64,000 bases of DNA from Pseudofabraea citricarpa (taxonomy: Eukaryota; Ascomycota; Leotiomycetes; Helotiales; Dermateaceae). This document shows positions 32,849 to 45,311 of this stretch, one piece after another. The stretch is taken from positions 1,116,001-1,180,000 of the forward strand of contig JAPWGK010000003.1 in the NCBI GenBank assembly GCA_029641185.1, given 5' to 3'. Position 1 is the stretch's first letter. Every line of letters begins with the position of its first letter. The notes under the pieces were generated by a model. The model was given only the letters and a program-made list of their open reading frames with translations. It did no database searches and was not told the DNA's origin. Position numbers and translations under genes: made by a program.

Positions 32849-34780
32849 GCAGACTTGCTCCTGTAGCCAGACACCAACTCCATAGCCGGCAGACAGTCCA
32901 TCAGCGCAATGACGTGCTCTGTAAAGACAGCGGCGGAGCCAGTGCCCAGCATCTTATCGCGATAAGACGAACAACCAAAATAGAGTCCAAAGCAAAACAC
33001 ACTTCTGAGACACCAAGCGACATTCCAAGACTTGGTACTGCTCCACTGGATTCTTCATATATTCAGGTCAGCGGCTGTGAGAGATTCAATCTCTAATCAT
33101 CTTCGTCTGTTTATAAGAGCCCATTCTCGTATACCGTAGCCGTCACCAGAGCCGATCAACGAGATCCACCGCCGCCACGACTCATTCCACCAAAACCAGA
33201 TACCAACGAAGGATGCTCGGAGTTATGGCCGGAAGTGGGAGTGGGAGTGGGAGTGGGAGTGGGAGTGGGAGTGGGAGCAGGAGCCCAGCCACGCAAGCCG
33301 GCACCGTGTGCAGAAAGAGCAACGTATGTGTGCAAGATTCCTCGTCGCATGCAAATATTTTCTTCCTGATGGGATATATATGGATCATGGTCATCCGTGA
33401 TCCAGCAGCCAGCACAGCACGTGTTCGTCCGTCAAGTGCGGTGTGACAGTGTGACAGTGTGACAGTGTGACAGTGTGACAGTACAGTACAGTACTAAGCA
33501 GTGTGACGTTCGGGAGTGTCCATGCATTCCCGCAGAACCGAGACCCATGAAGCAAATCCAGGGAATCTACCGTACAGTATAGTATAGTACAGTACTGTAC
33601 AGTACAGTACAGTACCGTCCAGGCATCCAGGAACCCGAGCTTGGGAAAAGTCTCCCACGGCCCTATGACTTGACTCGACTTGGCTTAGAGAGGATCCGAG
33701 TTGGATTCCAGCTCTTGAGAGTTCTGGATCATTACTTATAAGCCATCTCTCTTCTCGCCATGGGCTCTCTGCTCTAAGCTGAGGTAAGAAGTATTACCGT
33801 GTTGCAACAGACGGTGTAGCGGCAGAGCTATCCTTTTGACAGGCATGTATGCAGGCGTCTTGCAGAACCCTGGAAAGGAGGCTCACGATGCGAAAAGCAA
33901 GCAGTGGATCCCACCATCTGATTTATTGCTTGCTTGCTGCTTGCTTGATTACTTTCCTGCCTTCTCTTTGTTGGCTTTATTGAAGGGCCACAACTCTCAA
34001 TAAATCAGCAGCATCTCGACCCGGGTAGAGGGGTCGAGTGCAAGAAGCCGCCTCTTAGTGCGGGGCAACTGCAACTCCAAGCTCGGCTCTTTAGATCGTC
34101 ATTGCAGGCAGGGAGCCACAAAATAATCTCCCCCAACTCTGCCTCCATCCTCCCTTCAACTCAACATCAACACCCTCACTACTCACCACCCCTCCAAAAA
34201 CCTGTCCCTCTCGATGACCACAACCAATCACACTCAAGGCATTGGAAATTGGTTGTAAGGAGCAAAGGCGACTTTTCAAATCTCCATACACAGCCTCTGG
34301 AAGGTCGTGGTTGACACTCCCTGTGGATAGCCGTTTTCTCCCGCGGTTGAGACAAATAATCGCACCACCGTCTCCACACTCCTTCTTTCACCTTCCTACC
34401 CCATACTTTCTCTTTTCGAAGCTCTCCAACTCTACTACAAACGGACAAAGAGCACCAAACATCTGGTTGAGAGTTCCCGACCTTCACTGCATCTATTCTG
34501 AAGCATCACGCGATCAATCACTTTCAGCCCCTACCTCCCTCCTATACCTCGATACTTCTCGTATACCACACCCAAAGCCTGCAGACCTGGTGCCGTCTTC
34601 AATTGTCACACCTGCGAGCAGACCTAGACTCAAGCGATCATCTGCGAGCTCTAAGCTGCTTCATCCGTGGGCGGGAAGGAAAAGCTCGCACCAAAGGAAC
34701 AACCCCTCTTCTATATATCTCTCGGCGTTCACTCATTACATCGAATTTCCCCACAAGAGATCACAGGACATCTTTTCATT
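32849..34780. promoter_or_regulatory. Upstream region of the PFK-2 gene, rich in simple repeats
   Basis: Contains (GTGGGA)8 at about 33235-33278, five copies of the 8-mer GTGTGACA at 33441-33480, and two clusters of the self-complementary pentamer series (AGTAC)n at 33480-33495 and about 33571-33616. From about 34,130 to the start codon the strand is C/T-rich, typical of a strong fungal promoter and leader. An open frame across the GTGGGA tract would encode Gly-Ser repeats but has no support as a gene. Confidence 0.6.
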
Positions 34781-36382
<1,602 letters not shown>

Positions 36383-36720
36383 ACACAAATAGATACTGGC
36401 AAACATGTTCAAAATACTCTCAATCACTATGGTTGAGATGGATATGAAGAATTGCTATATTGCATGACCAATGACGATTATGAATGACAAAACACAAATA
36501 TTAGCTAGGTTGAGCTGGCTGTACTTTATTGCTCAGCTTTCATTGCTGTATAAATTAGACTCAATCAAATGAACACTCATCACTCAGGACCGGATGCAAC
36601 AAGTGATTGAAATTTATTAGTAAGATAAGTATCAAGATGCTAGATATGTTAAATATTATTCTCAGCCGTTTTCACCGATTGACATTTTGTTTCAGCCATT
36701 CCAGTCAGTGGCCACTCCAC

Positions 36721-39700
36721 TTACGCATCCCAGCTATCGGGATTTTCATCTCTCTCCAAGTCCTTGGTCATATATTCCTTCGGACCTTCATCAATTTCCA
36801 CCGGGTTATCAATGCTGTTGCCAGCCTTTCCATCCATACGAGCCATGAACTTCCACAACTCTCCATCTTGTAGTAGAAAGTCGGCATCTGCTCTAATGCC
36901 AGACTCGTCATATTCGCCTAAAACCGAGCCCTTCGCAGCAGACACGATCCGATCCGTTACCGTCCTCTCGGTATGATCTCTCCAGATCTTTTTAGTAAGA
37001 TCAGCACAGGTGGTACAAAGCAGCAGACCACACCCATATACTCGATTCTCAGGCGTAGCCATGTCGCCGGACGACGTGAATTTCTGCTCCGCGCAGCACG
37101 CAAAGAAAGCCGGGGCCGGGCAGATGGAGCACCACTTCGTCTCGTTCGCCAGCTTCCCTTTCTCGACATCGCCGTCGGCAAACGCAGCCAGGGACTCGTA
37201 GAGCGCCTTCTCGTTGAATGTCTTGGCGTCCAGACCTGATATCGCCTGGATATGCTCGTGCACGCACGTCATGATCCGACACCGGATGAACGTACATCTG
37301 ACGCACATGTTGGATGGCAGCTTGCCACTTTCTGAGTGCCCGTTTTCAATCTCCTCGCACAGGAATTGTTTCTTCTCGTCCATGTACTCAGCTAGCGTCA
37401 CGGTCGTTTCGCCGTACCCGCACAGTCCGAAGAATGGACTCACACACCAGTCGCATTGCTCCTTTTCTTTTGGAGAAGAGGAGGAAGAAGAAGAGGAAGG
37501 GGAAGAAGGAGAAGAAGGACCCGTCCCCTTCGGTTTCCAGTTAAAGGTCAACGGGTAACAGAAACTCGTCGTCACGGTCCGGAGCGGTCTCCCGCTGGCG
37601 GTTCTCCCTGCTGGCAAGAGCGAGGCCGAAGAAGAATTCCTGGCTGCTTTCCTCGCCAGTGCCTGCTGCTTCTTGGTCGTTTTCCCACCGCGATACAAGC
37701 CTGTAGAGCCGCCGAATCCATCAGGAGGTGCGGTAGAAGCATCGAGGGACTCTTGAGCTGAGAGCTTCCTGCGTTTTCGCCGCTCTGCTGCCATGGCAGC
37801 CGACCGCTCGCGGCGTTCTCGATCTTTGCGCTTCAGTTGCTGGCTGTAGTGCTCCATGCGTGGCTTGTAGGTGGATTTCCTCTTGGCTTTCTCGGGAGCT
37901 GCTGCTGTTACTTCGGCTTCTGCTTCTACCTCTACTTCCACCTCTACCTCCGCTTCTTTTTCTTTTGGTTTTGATTTTTCTCCTCCCATTTCTCTTTCTT
38001 CGCCTTCTTGCGAATCCGTCATTTCGTCATCGGCTGAAAATCCACTCTTCTGTGATCCTGATCCGATGTTCTTGGAGCCAGCAACAGACGAGGGAGAAAG
38101 AGAAGGAGAAGAAACACTCTGGATTACTTCTTGTTTTCCCTTTTCTGTTTCTTTTGCCTCTTCTCTTTCTTTTTCTTTCTCTTTCTCCTTCTTCTTCCCC
38201 TTTCCCGTTCCCTTCCGCTTCCGCCTCCGCTTCGGGCTGTCATCCAAGTCGAAATCCAGATCCGGGTCATACGTGCCGCTGTTATCGTGATCCTGCCACG
38301 CACTACTCAGACCGATGGTGTGTTTCTGCATTCGCGGCCGCATCTTCGAGTTGATTATCACCCCGAGATCTCGGATGCTGGGCTTTTCTTTTCGTCCCAC
38401 CCCCTGGAGGTGAGACTCTTGCGCCTTTCGCTTCTTCTCCATAGCGGCGAAGAATTGGTCGGCTGCTGAGGGCTCGGATGATCGTTCGGGCGAGGGAGAG
38501 CGAGAAGGAGAAGGAGAGAATGGCTCTTCATTTAGGGGACTGGTAGGCGGAGTGGGTGATGGGAAGGGATCAGAAACGGTCGAGGCTGTGACGCCCGAAG
38601 CGTTGAGTCCGAAATCTTCATCCTGATCTCCTCCTTCGGCCTCGCCGTCGTTCTCGACAGGAGGGTTTGAATCGACGAACAACGAGGGACTTTCTTGGCC
38701 AGAAGGTTTCTCGAAGACAGACGCCTGCTCTTCGACGCTTGGAAGCGTACTGGGCTTCCCGAAGATAGATGGAAAGGAAGAAGAAGCACTGGTGCTGAGG
38801 TCTGGCACAGGTGGATCGATAGTCGTAGCTTGGTCCGGGAGAGCTGCGTCGTTGTTAAAAGAAGAAGAGACACATCTCTTGGCAAAGATAGACGCGAAGG
38901 ACGAGAGAGACTGCTGCTCTTCCTGCTCTCCTGCTTCTGCTTCTCGACCTTCGCCGCCTTGTGTCGCGCCTTGCTCGTGCGCTGTGTCATTTTCCTCTGG
39001 TGTCGCTGCTGCGGCGAAGTTCCAGTTCTGATGGATTGTGCTTAGACCCTGAATGTCGGTCTTTGCCTCGATGGACGAATCGTCTTGCTGTGGATTTTGG
39101 CCTCCTTCTTGCCTTGGATGGGTGTTTGCTGCTTCGATGCGAGGTGTTGGGGAATCGGCTTTGAGAGTGATAGATTGTGTAAGTGGATTCTGTTCCGGTG
39201 GAGTTGCTTGACCTTGTTGGAAAGTTGCTTCTGCTGGCTCTGAAATGTTGTGTGTTAGAGGTCTGGCTTTAGAAGCGACGGACGGTGTGACTGGATTCTG
39301 TTCTGGTGGAATTCCTTGACCTTGTGGGAAGGGTGTTTCGACGTCAGGTGTTAGGGAATCGGCTTTGGAAGTAATAGGTGGTGTGATTAGATTTTGTTCT
39401 GGTGCAGTTTCTTGACCTTTTTCGAAAAATGCTTCGACGTCAGATGTTGGGGAATTGGCTTTGGAAGTGATAAATGGTGTGATTGGATTTTGTTCTTGTG
39501 GAATTCCTGGACCTTGTTGAAAAGTTGCTTCTGCTAGCTCTGATGTGTCTTGTGTTGGAGGTCCGGCTTCGGAAGTGATAGGTGGTGTGACTGGATTTTG
39601 TTCTGGTGGACTTTCTTGGCCTTGTTGGAAAGTTGCTTCTACTAGCTCTGATATGTTTTGTGTTGGAGCTGGCAAGTTTCCACTTGGAATTTGAGATGTC

Positions 39701-39723
39701 TCTTCCGGTTGTTGTCTATCCAT
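36721..39723 (-). CDS. Large protein with C-terminal Cys-rich zinc-binding domain
   Basis: Single-exon protein of 1,000 residues. Residues ~29-195 are five to six degenerate tandem repeats of ~37 residues (EATFQQGQ...PEQNPVTPPITS). A long acidic/Ser/Pro disordered region follows, with basic KRRRKRKGTGKGKKKEKEKE (nuclear signals) and Glu-Val/Glu-Ala runs. The C-terminal ~280 residues carry paired cysteines: CDWCVSPFFGLCGYG, CVRCTFIRCRIMTCVHEH, WCSICPAPAFFACC and GCGLLLCTTC. This pattern resembles the fungal version of the zf-4CXXC_R1 domain (family name by resemblance, uncertain). Likely nuclear. The start at 39723 is an ATG shortly before the repeats. Confidence 0.8.
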   Translation of the reverse strand: MDRQQPEETSQIPSGNLPAPTQNISELVEATFQQGQESPPEQNPVTPPITSEAGPPTQDTSELAEATFQQGPGIPQEQNPITPFITSKANSPTSDVEAFFEKGQETAPEQNLITPPITSKADSLTPDVETPFPQGQGIPPEQNPVTPSVASKARPLTHNISEPAEATFQQGQATPPEQNPLTQSITLKADSPTPRIEAANTHPRQEGGQNPQQDDSSIEAKTDIQGLSTIHQNWNFAAAATPEENDTAHEQGATQGGEGREAEAGEQEEQQSLSSFASIFAKRCVSSSFNNDAALPDQATTIDPPVPDLSTSASSSFPSIFGKPSTLPSVEEQASVFEKPSGQESPSLFVDSNPPVENDGEAEGGDQDEDFGLNASGVTASTVSDPFPSPTPPTSPLNEEPFSPSPSRSPSPERSSEPSAADQFFAAMEKKRKAQESHLQGVGRKEKPSIRDLGVIINSKMRPRMQKHTIGLSSAWQDHDNSGTYDPDLDFDLDDSPKRRRKRKGTGKGKKKEKEKEKEREEAKETEKGKQEVIQSVSSPSLSPSSVAGSKNIGSGSQKSGFSADDEMTDSQEGEEREMGGEKSKPKEKEAEVEVEVEVEAEAEVTAAAPEKAKRKSTYKPRMEHYSQQLKRKDRERRERSAAMAAERRKRRKLSAQESLDASTAPPDGFGGSTGLYRGGKTTKKQQALARKAARNSSSASLLPAGRTASGRPLRTVTTSFCYPLTFNWKPKGTGPSSPSSPSSSSSSSSPKEKEQCDWCVSPFFGLCGYGETTVTLAEYMDEKKQFLCEEIENGHSESGKLPSNMCVRCTFIRCRIMTCVHEHIQAISGLDAKTFNEKALYESLAAFADGDVEKGKLANETKWCSICPAPAFFACCAEQKFTSSGDMATPENRVYGCGLLLCTTCADLTKKIWRDHTERTVTDRIVSAAKGSVLGEYDESGIRADADFLLQDGELWKFMARMDGKAGNSIDNPVEIDEGPKEYMTKDLERDENPDSWDA

Positions 39724-41585
39724 CTTTGCGAGAGCTTAGGATGCTCGAGACATAGGAATAGACTGAGGCTGGGTGTAGGGATGAATGGATGCTATGATTA
39801 TTTCTTAGTACTTACTTGAATTAAGTTGGACAGATATATGCCAATGTATAAAATGATAGATGAAGTATGAGGAAGGTAAGGTGAAGGGTATGAGAAGAGA
39901 TAGCATGAGGGTGCATCTTCCAATGTCCTCAAGACATGAAGCGAGGAGGACATGGAGAACTCAAAGCCAATTGGCTTAAGATCAACTATCGCGAAGAAGG
40001 ATGAGAAGCGGGGTGGGAAAGGAGAAGATAGAAAGAAAAGATGCATGTAGAAGGCAGATCTCCATGTCTTCTGCTTGAAAGCAGAAGAAGAAGTAAAGAC
40101 CAAGGTGAGCTGGGAGGAGGGAAGAAAGCGAAGTCGAGAGGATTAGCCGAACTCAGCTCGCCTTGTCCAGCCGAGCAGAACGGGACTTTATGCTTTCGAT
40201 AATCTGCAACGTACCTGGATTTTCTGCTTGTAATTTTCAATTGGATAATGGATTGGGTCTCTTGAGAGACACCTGCGGCTTTTCAATGACGATGTTAATT
40301 GAGTTGTTGTGGTTGTGGGTGGGTGTGGTTGAAGATGGTTGGATGTTGGTGTTGAAGTGGTGGTGGAGAGTTCAGGTCGGTCGAGACGAGAAGAGTGGAG
40401 TTGAGACTTCGCCCCAAGACACACCCTAGAAACAGTAGGAAATACTGGCAAGTATAGTGATAGAGTGCTGGAGTTATGGAGTAGAAGGGCTTGAGGAAAG
40501 TTCAAGGGTTGTCTGAGACTTTAAGGAGGAAAAGCTGAGCAACGAATATCGAGCTTCGGGGGCGAAGAGGGAAATAGAGTATGTGATGCCACCAGCTCAG
40601 GGATCGAAGCTGATAATAAACTCCAGATCGCTCGAAGTCCGAATTCGTAGGCTGCTGGAGAAGAAGATTCGATTGGAGATTATTGATTGAAGAAAAACGA
40701 AAGGGGATGGACTGAGTAAAAGTTGGGAGGTTACAAACTCAGCTGCAGAGATTTAGAATACCGCATCAACTACTACGAAGAGGATTCTGAGATAGAATCC
40801 TTAGATAATTCCAAAGCAGCATTGCTATTCCTATCGAGGCTCAGAACCTTGAACATCCGCATAGCGATTTTACGCCATCGAGACTGCTCGCGCTATACAA
40901 CGAGCGGTCGATGACGGCCTGGGAAATATTGCGAATCTCTATGGCAGTTTTTTTTTTAAACGTTTTACAATGACAATTACTTTGCCATCAAAAGTTCGTA
41001 TTCAAGAAATCTTCCTGATTAAATGCTTTTTCGTAACTTGTGTGTCCCACCAGTACAGTTGAGTGACGATGAGATGAATTGCCCAGAATTAAACATTCAA
41101 ACTTTATTCTCTCTTACCCCCAGCGCAGCTTTATAGCACATAGTTTATTCCAAGACCAATCAGCAGATACTATTCGTCTGGCATCTTTGGAGAATTCTGC
41201 CTGCATCCCGCCATGTGTCCCTGATGTTGCTGGGCATCATAACCATCGCGAGTATCATGAAATATTATAATAATAAAAATTTCGGTGATTCAAGTGACAA
41301 CCACTTCTCCATAAATATCCTAAATTCAATTTCAAGAAAAGTTGTAATTAGGTCGATAAAGGAGGCTGATGGAGGGAGGTTGGTTGGTCTCGGTGTCACG
41401 AGCCTTACTGCTGCTTTGAAGCTAGTGCCAGAACGCGGCCCGAGCTCCACTGACTAAGCGCACTAAGCCAATCGAAAATTTCTTTATATTTGGCTTGCGC
41501 TCCTCTGCCCTCTCATCTTCCTCAACCAACACTCCATAACATGTGTGGCTCTTGAACAACAACAATTCCTCTCCCATGTGGAGGG
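39724..41585. other. Intergenic, 1.86 kb, no gene seen
   Basis: The upstream region of the zinc-binding gene is purine-rich on the plus strand (pyrimidine-rich leader on the minus strand), with a GGTGGTTGTGG-type stretch near 40,300. The rest up to the histidine phosphatase has only short open frames with no recognisable features. Confidence 0.5.
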
Positions 41586-42561
41586 ATGAGACTTCTTTTG
41601 ATCAGACACGGCGAGACCGTGGATAATGTCGCCGGGAAATAGTAAGCATACCGCCTTAGAACCCAAGATCCCTACTGACCCCAACAGTGCTGGCATTACA
41701 GACTCTGCTTTAACAAACCACGGTGTTCTACAAGCCAATCGACTGGGCACACATCTTGCGAAAGCAAATGCCAAAGTCTGCAACATCTTCTCTTCAGATC
41801 TTCAACGCGCCTTCAAGACTGCCAACGCGATTCGACTTGCACAGGATGAGACTTCCAGACCTGAAATGGTTACCACGCTTGAGCTCCTTCGCGAACAAGA
41901 CTTTGGTTTCTATGAAGGGAAGGTCTTCTCTGAAAAGTCTCGCGACTCCAGTCAGAGTGGAAAGGATGCGCGTGTGGAGGCACACAAGAACATTCCAGGG
42001 TTCAAAGACGTCGAGTCTAGAGAATCTATGAAAGGTCGAATGGAGACCTTCATTGGTACCCATCTGTTAAATCTGATTCAATCAGTATCAGCAGAACAGA
42101 CTGTGGTGGTCGTGGCTCATGGCATTATCCTGTCACAATTGTGGCGATGTTTATTGTCTCGCTTTCCACAACACAATGTTTCTGTTGCGACCGGTGTTGC
42201 TGCAGATAAAACGTTCAGCTTGGAGCATCTTGGCGGTTGGTCAAATACAGGCTACCTGGATCTTGAGCTCAAACCTTGGGTGAAGGACAAATCTGCTGCT
42301 GGAAGTGTTCCTAACATTGCAAAGCCAACCAATTCCATCGACGCAAAGTTGGATGAAAAATCCGACTTTTCATCGATGCCAGCCGCTCAAATTGCGAACA
42401 TGATTCTTGATATGTCCCTCGTGGTCAAAGCAGTGAACAATCTTGAGCATCTCAAAGGTCTAAAGAAGACTAGAGGTGGCATTGGTAGCTTGAAACATGA
42501 TTCCAAACAAAAAACCATGGATTCATTCTTTTCGAAGAAAAGGAAATTGGAGTCGCCTTGA
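41586..42561 (+). CDS. Histidine phosphatase (phosphoglycerate-mutase family) with C-terminal PIP-box
   Basis: Two exons (41586-41641, 41688-42561) encode 309 residues. The N-terminus MRLLLIRHGETVDNVAGKYA carries the catalytic RHGE motif (His8); the splice reconstitutes the family sequence AGKYAGITDSALTNHGVLQA. The second catalytic His lies in VVVVAHGIILSQLW. Exon 1 is only 56 nt and easily missed, because the downstream exon contains its own in-frame ATG. The last residues read QKTMDSFFSKKRKLESP: a consensus PCNA-interacting peptide (Q-x-x-M-x-x-F-F) followed by a basic nuclear signal. The phosphatase call is firm. A nuclear, PCNA-linked role is inferred from the tail alone. Confidence 0.88.
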
Positions 42562-43086
42562 AGGACTCCTAATCCAAGTTAAGGTAAGCACGCAGACTTT
42601 TTTTTTTTTACTTCCTACTTGAGATGATGAGAGCACTTATTCACAGACCTGTTCTGAATTCCATGTGGACAGATATATTAACCAACTGCTGTCTGATCAA
42701 TTTCTACATTTCCAAACTTTAAGAATGAATTTCTTGATTGGAATTTTTGCTGACTTGTTCACCAGTTTAGTGTATCGATTGATCAACAACAATGCAACAA
42801 TGCACCGTTGTACCTTGATAAGTCAAGCCTCTGATTGATGTTTCATATGACTTGGACCCTTTTCATACACGCAGTCTAGTTGTTTGATGTTATCTGGACA
42901 AGAAACGAAATTTATCTCCAACGTCAAGCGACGATGAATTTAATGGTCATGAGCTTTCCAGATACTATGCAAATAGATAGACATTAAGTAATTGAAACTA
43001 TTCACAAACATGCTAAACTCCTAATGAATATCACTGAAACTCCATGCATCGTTCACATCGTCGAATCATAAACTGTAGCATGTCCC
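42562..43086. other. Convergent intergenic region
   Basis: 0.5 kb between the 3' ends of the histidine phosphatase and GPI-protein genes; holds a T11 run near 42,600 and no gene. Confidence 0.5.
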
Positions 43087-44073
43087 TTACAACACAACCA
43101 AGCCCACAAGACCGAAAACAAAGAGGCCAACCACACTTCCTCCCATGTCCTTATTGCTCGAAGCTGCACCGGTGAATTGAGCTGGCGCGCTGGTCGTAGC
43201 ACTAACACTTGCGATGGGTCCACCTGGTGAAGTCGAAGTAGCGCTGGCATCTGTAGTAGAAGCAGAAGCCGAAGTGAGGAGAGTAGTTGTCGTAGCCACT
43301 ATTCATAACGTCAATTCTCGCGCTCACTTATCTAAATTCTTGAAGGGAAAGGGAATTTTTTCTTTCTCCAAAGATGAGAAAGAACAAGACATACCAGGCA
43401 CGGTAGAAAACGAAGTCGTCTCCACAACGGTCGTCGAAGGAGCAGCAGACTCTGAGGCAGATTCAGAAGCCGTCGGAGAAGCAGGAGTCGCAGTCGACAT
43501 CTCGCTCAGCAGCGAGCTGACGAAACTGCTCACCTGGGCCGGCGTGGCAGTGCTCGTGCTCGCAGTTTCAGTCGCAGTCGCAGTCGCAGTCGCGGTCGCT
43601 TCCGTAGTAACGGATCCAGAGCTAGAACTTGCTTCTTCTGAGGAGGTGGGCGTGACTGTCGAGGTGGAAACTAAACGATGTCAATACAGTTTCCAAATTA
43701 TGCGTAGAGGGAGGAACGAAGATGAAAAAGAAGACGAAAAAGAAAAAGAGAGAGAAAAGGAGAAAGAGAAACACATACCAGGTGTCTCGATAATCACAGA
43801 TGTGGTGCTCGTACTGGTGGTGGTTGGCACGTCCGACTCGGATGAAGAAGCTGTGGATTCTGGAGTCGGCGTAGCGAAGGTCGTGGTGGTCGTTACGCCC
43901 GTTGAGGTCACCGACGTCAACGTCGTCGTCGTCGTGCTCGTTGATTCGGAAGAGGGCCAGACGGGGAGAGTGAGGGTTGTAGTGAGGGAGCCGGCCGAGA
44001 CGGGGATCTCTGTACTTTCTTGAGCGGCGGCGAGAGAGGTGAGGACGAGGAGGATTGCTGTCGTGGTCTTCAT
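43087..44073 (-). CDS. GPI-anchored Ser/Thr-rich (mucin-like) cell-surface protein
   Basis: Three exons (44073-43779, 43670-43395, 43298-43087) encode 260 residues. Residues 1-18 form a signal peptide (MKTTTAILLVLTSLAAAQ). Nearly the whole mature chain is Ser/Thr/Ala/Pro, with TATATATATET and TTTTTLTSVTSTGVTTTTT runs, expected to be heavily O-mannosylated. The C-terminus GAASSNKDMGGSVVGLFVFG and the following hydrophobic tail fit a GPI-attachment signal, with the omega site around the GAASSN residues. No catalytic domain is present, so a structural wall or surface role is most likely. Intron 1 is a purine-rich (AAAGAG) tract on the plus strand. Confidence 0.85.
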
Positions 44074-45311
44074 CTTGGCTTGAGTTGTTGGCGGAAAGTA
44101 AAGCGAGGGAGGGATTGGGGATTGATTGGGATGGGATGGGATGGGAAGGGATAATAATCAAGTATGGGTGGGATGAGAAAGAATGGACCGCTGGAGGCTG
44201 GGGGTGTGGTTGCGTACTTATTCTTTTTCTATGTATGTATGCATGTATAACGAACAAGACGAAATGCCATCATTCTCTCCCTACCTTACCTATTGCTTAT
44301 GCCTCGTGCCTCGTGCTTCCATTTCCATCGTGCATCGAGCCTTGTCATTCCGCCATACAGCTAAGCTACAGCTAGGCCGGACCTCATTCATCTAGAGAGA
44401 AAAATGTGATGTACGGGAGTGCAAGGCAGGACAAGGGTCTTTCCATGGCATGGCATGAAATGACAACCTAAGCCAACCAACCGCAAGAAAACGGGCGAGG
44501 AACTAAACAAAAAAAAACGTCGTCCTGAATACTCGTTAAGTATCTATCTGTTCCTTGTTTTCAATACCCGTTGAACTGTAAAGCCCAGACCAGGTAAGCC
44601 GTCCGAATAGCCGTTCATCTCTACCTACAGCTACTCAGTACAGAAAGCCACTCGGGCCAAACCTTGATTCAAAAGACGAACCACCTTAAAGCCAATGGAT
44701 GGCCAAAAACCTGGAAAAGCAAACGAAGGGTCGAAAATAAAAGAAGAGAAATTCATCCGTGGCTGGTGAGGGGAAGGGGAAATGGGAAAGATCCCTACAC
44801 AGATCCTGCGTCATCAGGCATGCTGGTACGAGCACGACAAGATTCGCGAATGGACAGACGTCGTACACGCGCGGGGTGAGCTGTGCGTGTGTGAGCTGTG
44901 TGATGTGGTGATGCAGCAGAAAAGGCACGAAAGAGACAGGGGTCACAACCTTGATTTTGCACTTTTTCCCTGCCTCGCTGCACCGAGTAAACACAAGCGA
45001 GCACCACAACGTACTGCCTCCCGATGAGCAAACACGCAAACAGAAGAAATGATGTGATGAGCTATTTCGTGATCATCGGGCGGGAAACTCTCTTACTTGA
45101 TACACAGGAACAGGAGAAGTCTTCTGGGCTTGCTTCTATAATCATTTCATGTCATTTCATTTCATTTCTTTTCTTCTCTATTCGTGAGGAATCTTCCTTT
45201 GTGACAAACGTGACATACAGCAAGTTTTTATCCCTCAGCCAACCAATGCATGCTTGCCATGTAGATTTACCAGCCACATCAGATAAAACATCTTCGTGTA
45301 TCCTTTCGAAA
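44074..45311. other. Intergenic, 1.2 kb, no gene seen
   Basis: Promoter of the GPI-protein gene on the left, with a GGGAT-rich tract near 44,120, and the 3' flank of leucyl-tRNA synthetase on the right. Several short open frames on both strands have no protein-like features. Confidence 0.5.

Noticed and set aside
33213..33446. Gly-Ser repeat open frame across the GTGGGA microsatellite
   Set aside because: Generated by the simple repeat itself; no other protein character.
37860..38469. Long plus-strand frames rich in Ser/Phe/Leu opposite the zinc-binding gene
   Set aside because: Antisense shadows of the low-complexity Lys/Glu region of the real gene.
41626..41687. In-frame start inside intron 1 of the histidine phosphatase
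   Set aside because: It would lose the catalytic RHGE motif; the 56-nt first exon with canonical GT-AG restores it.
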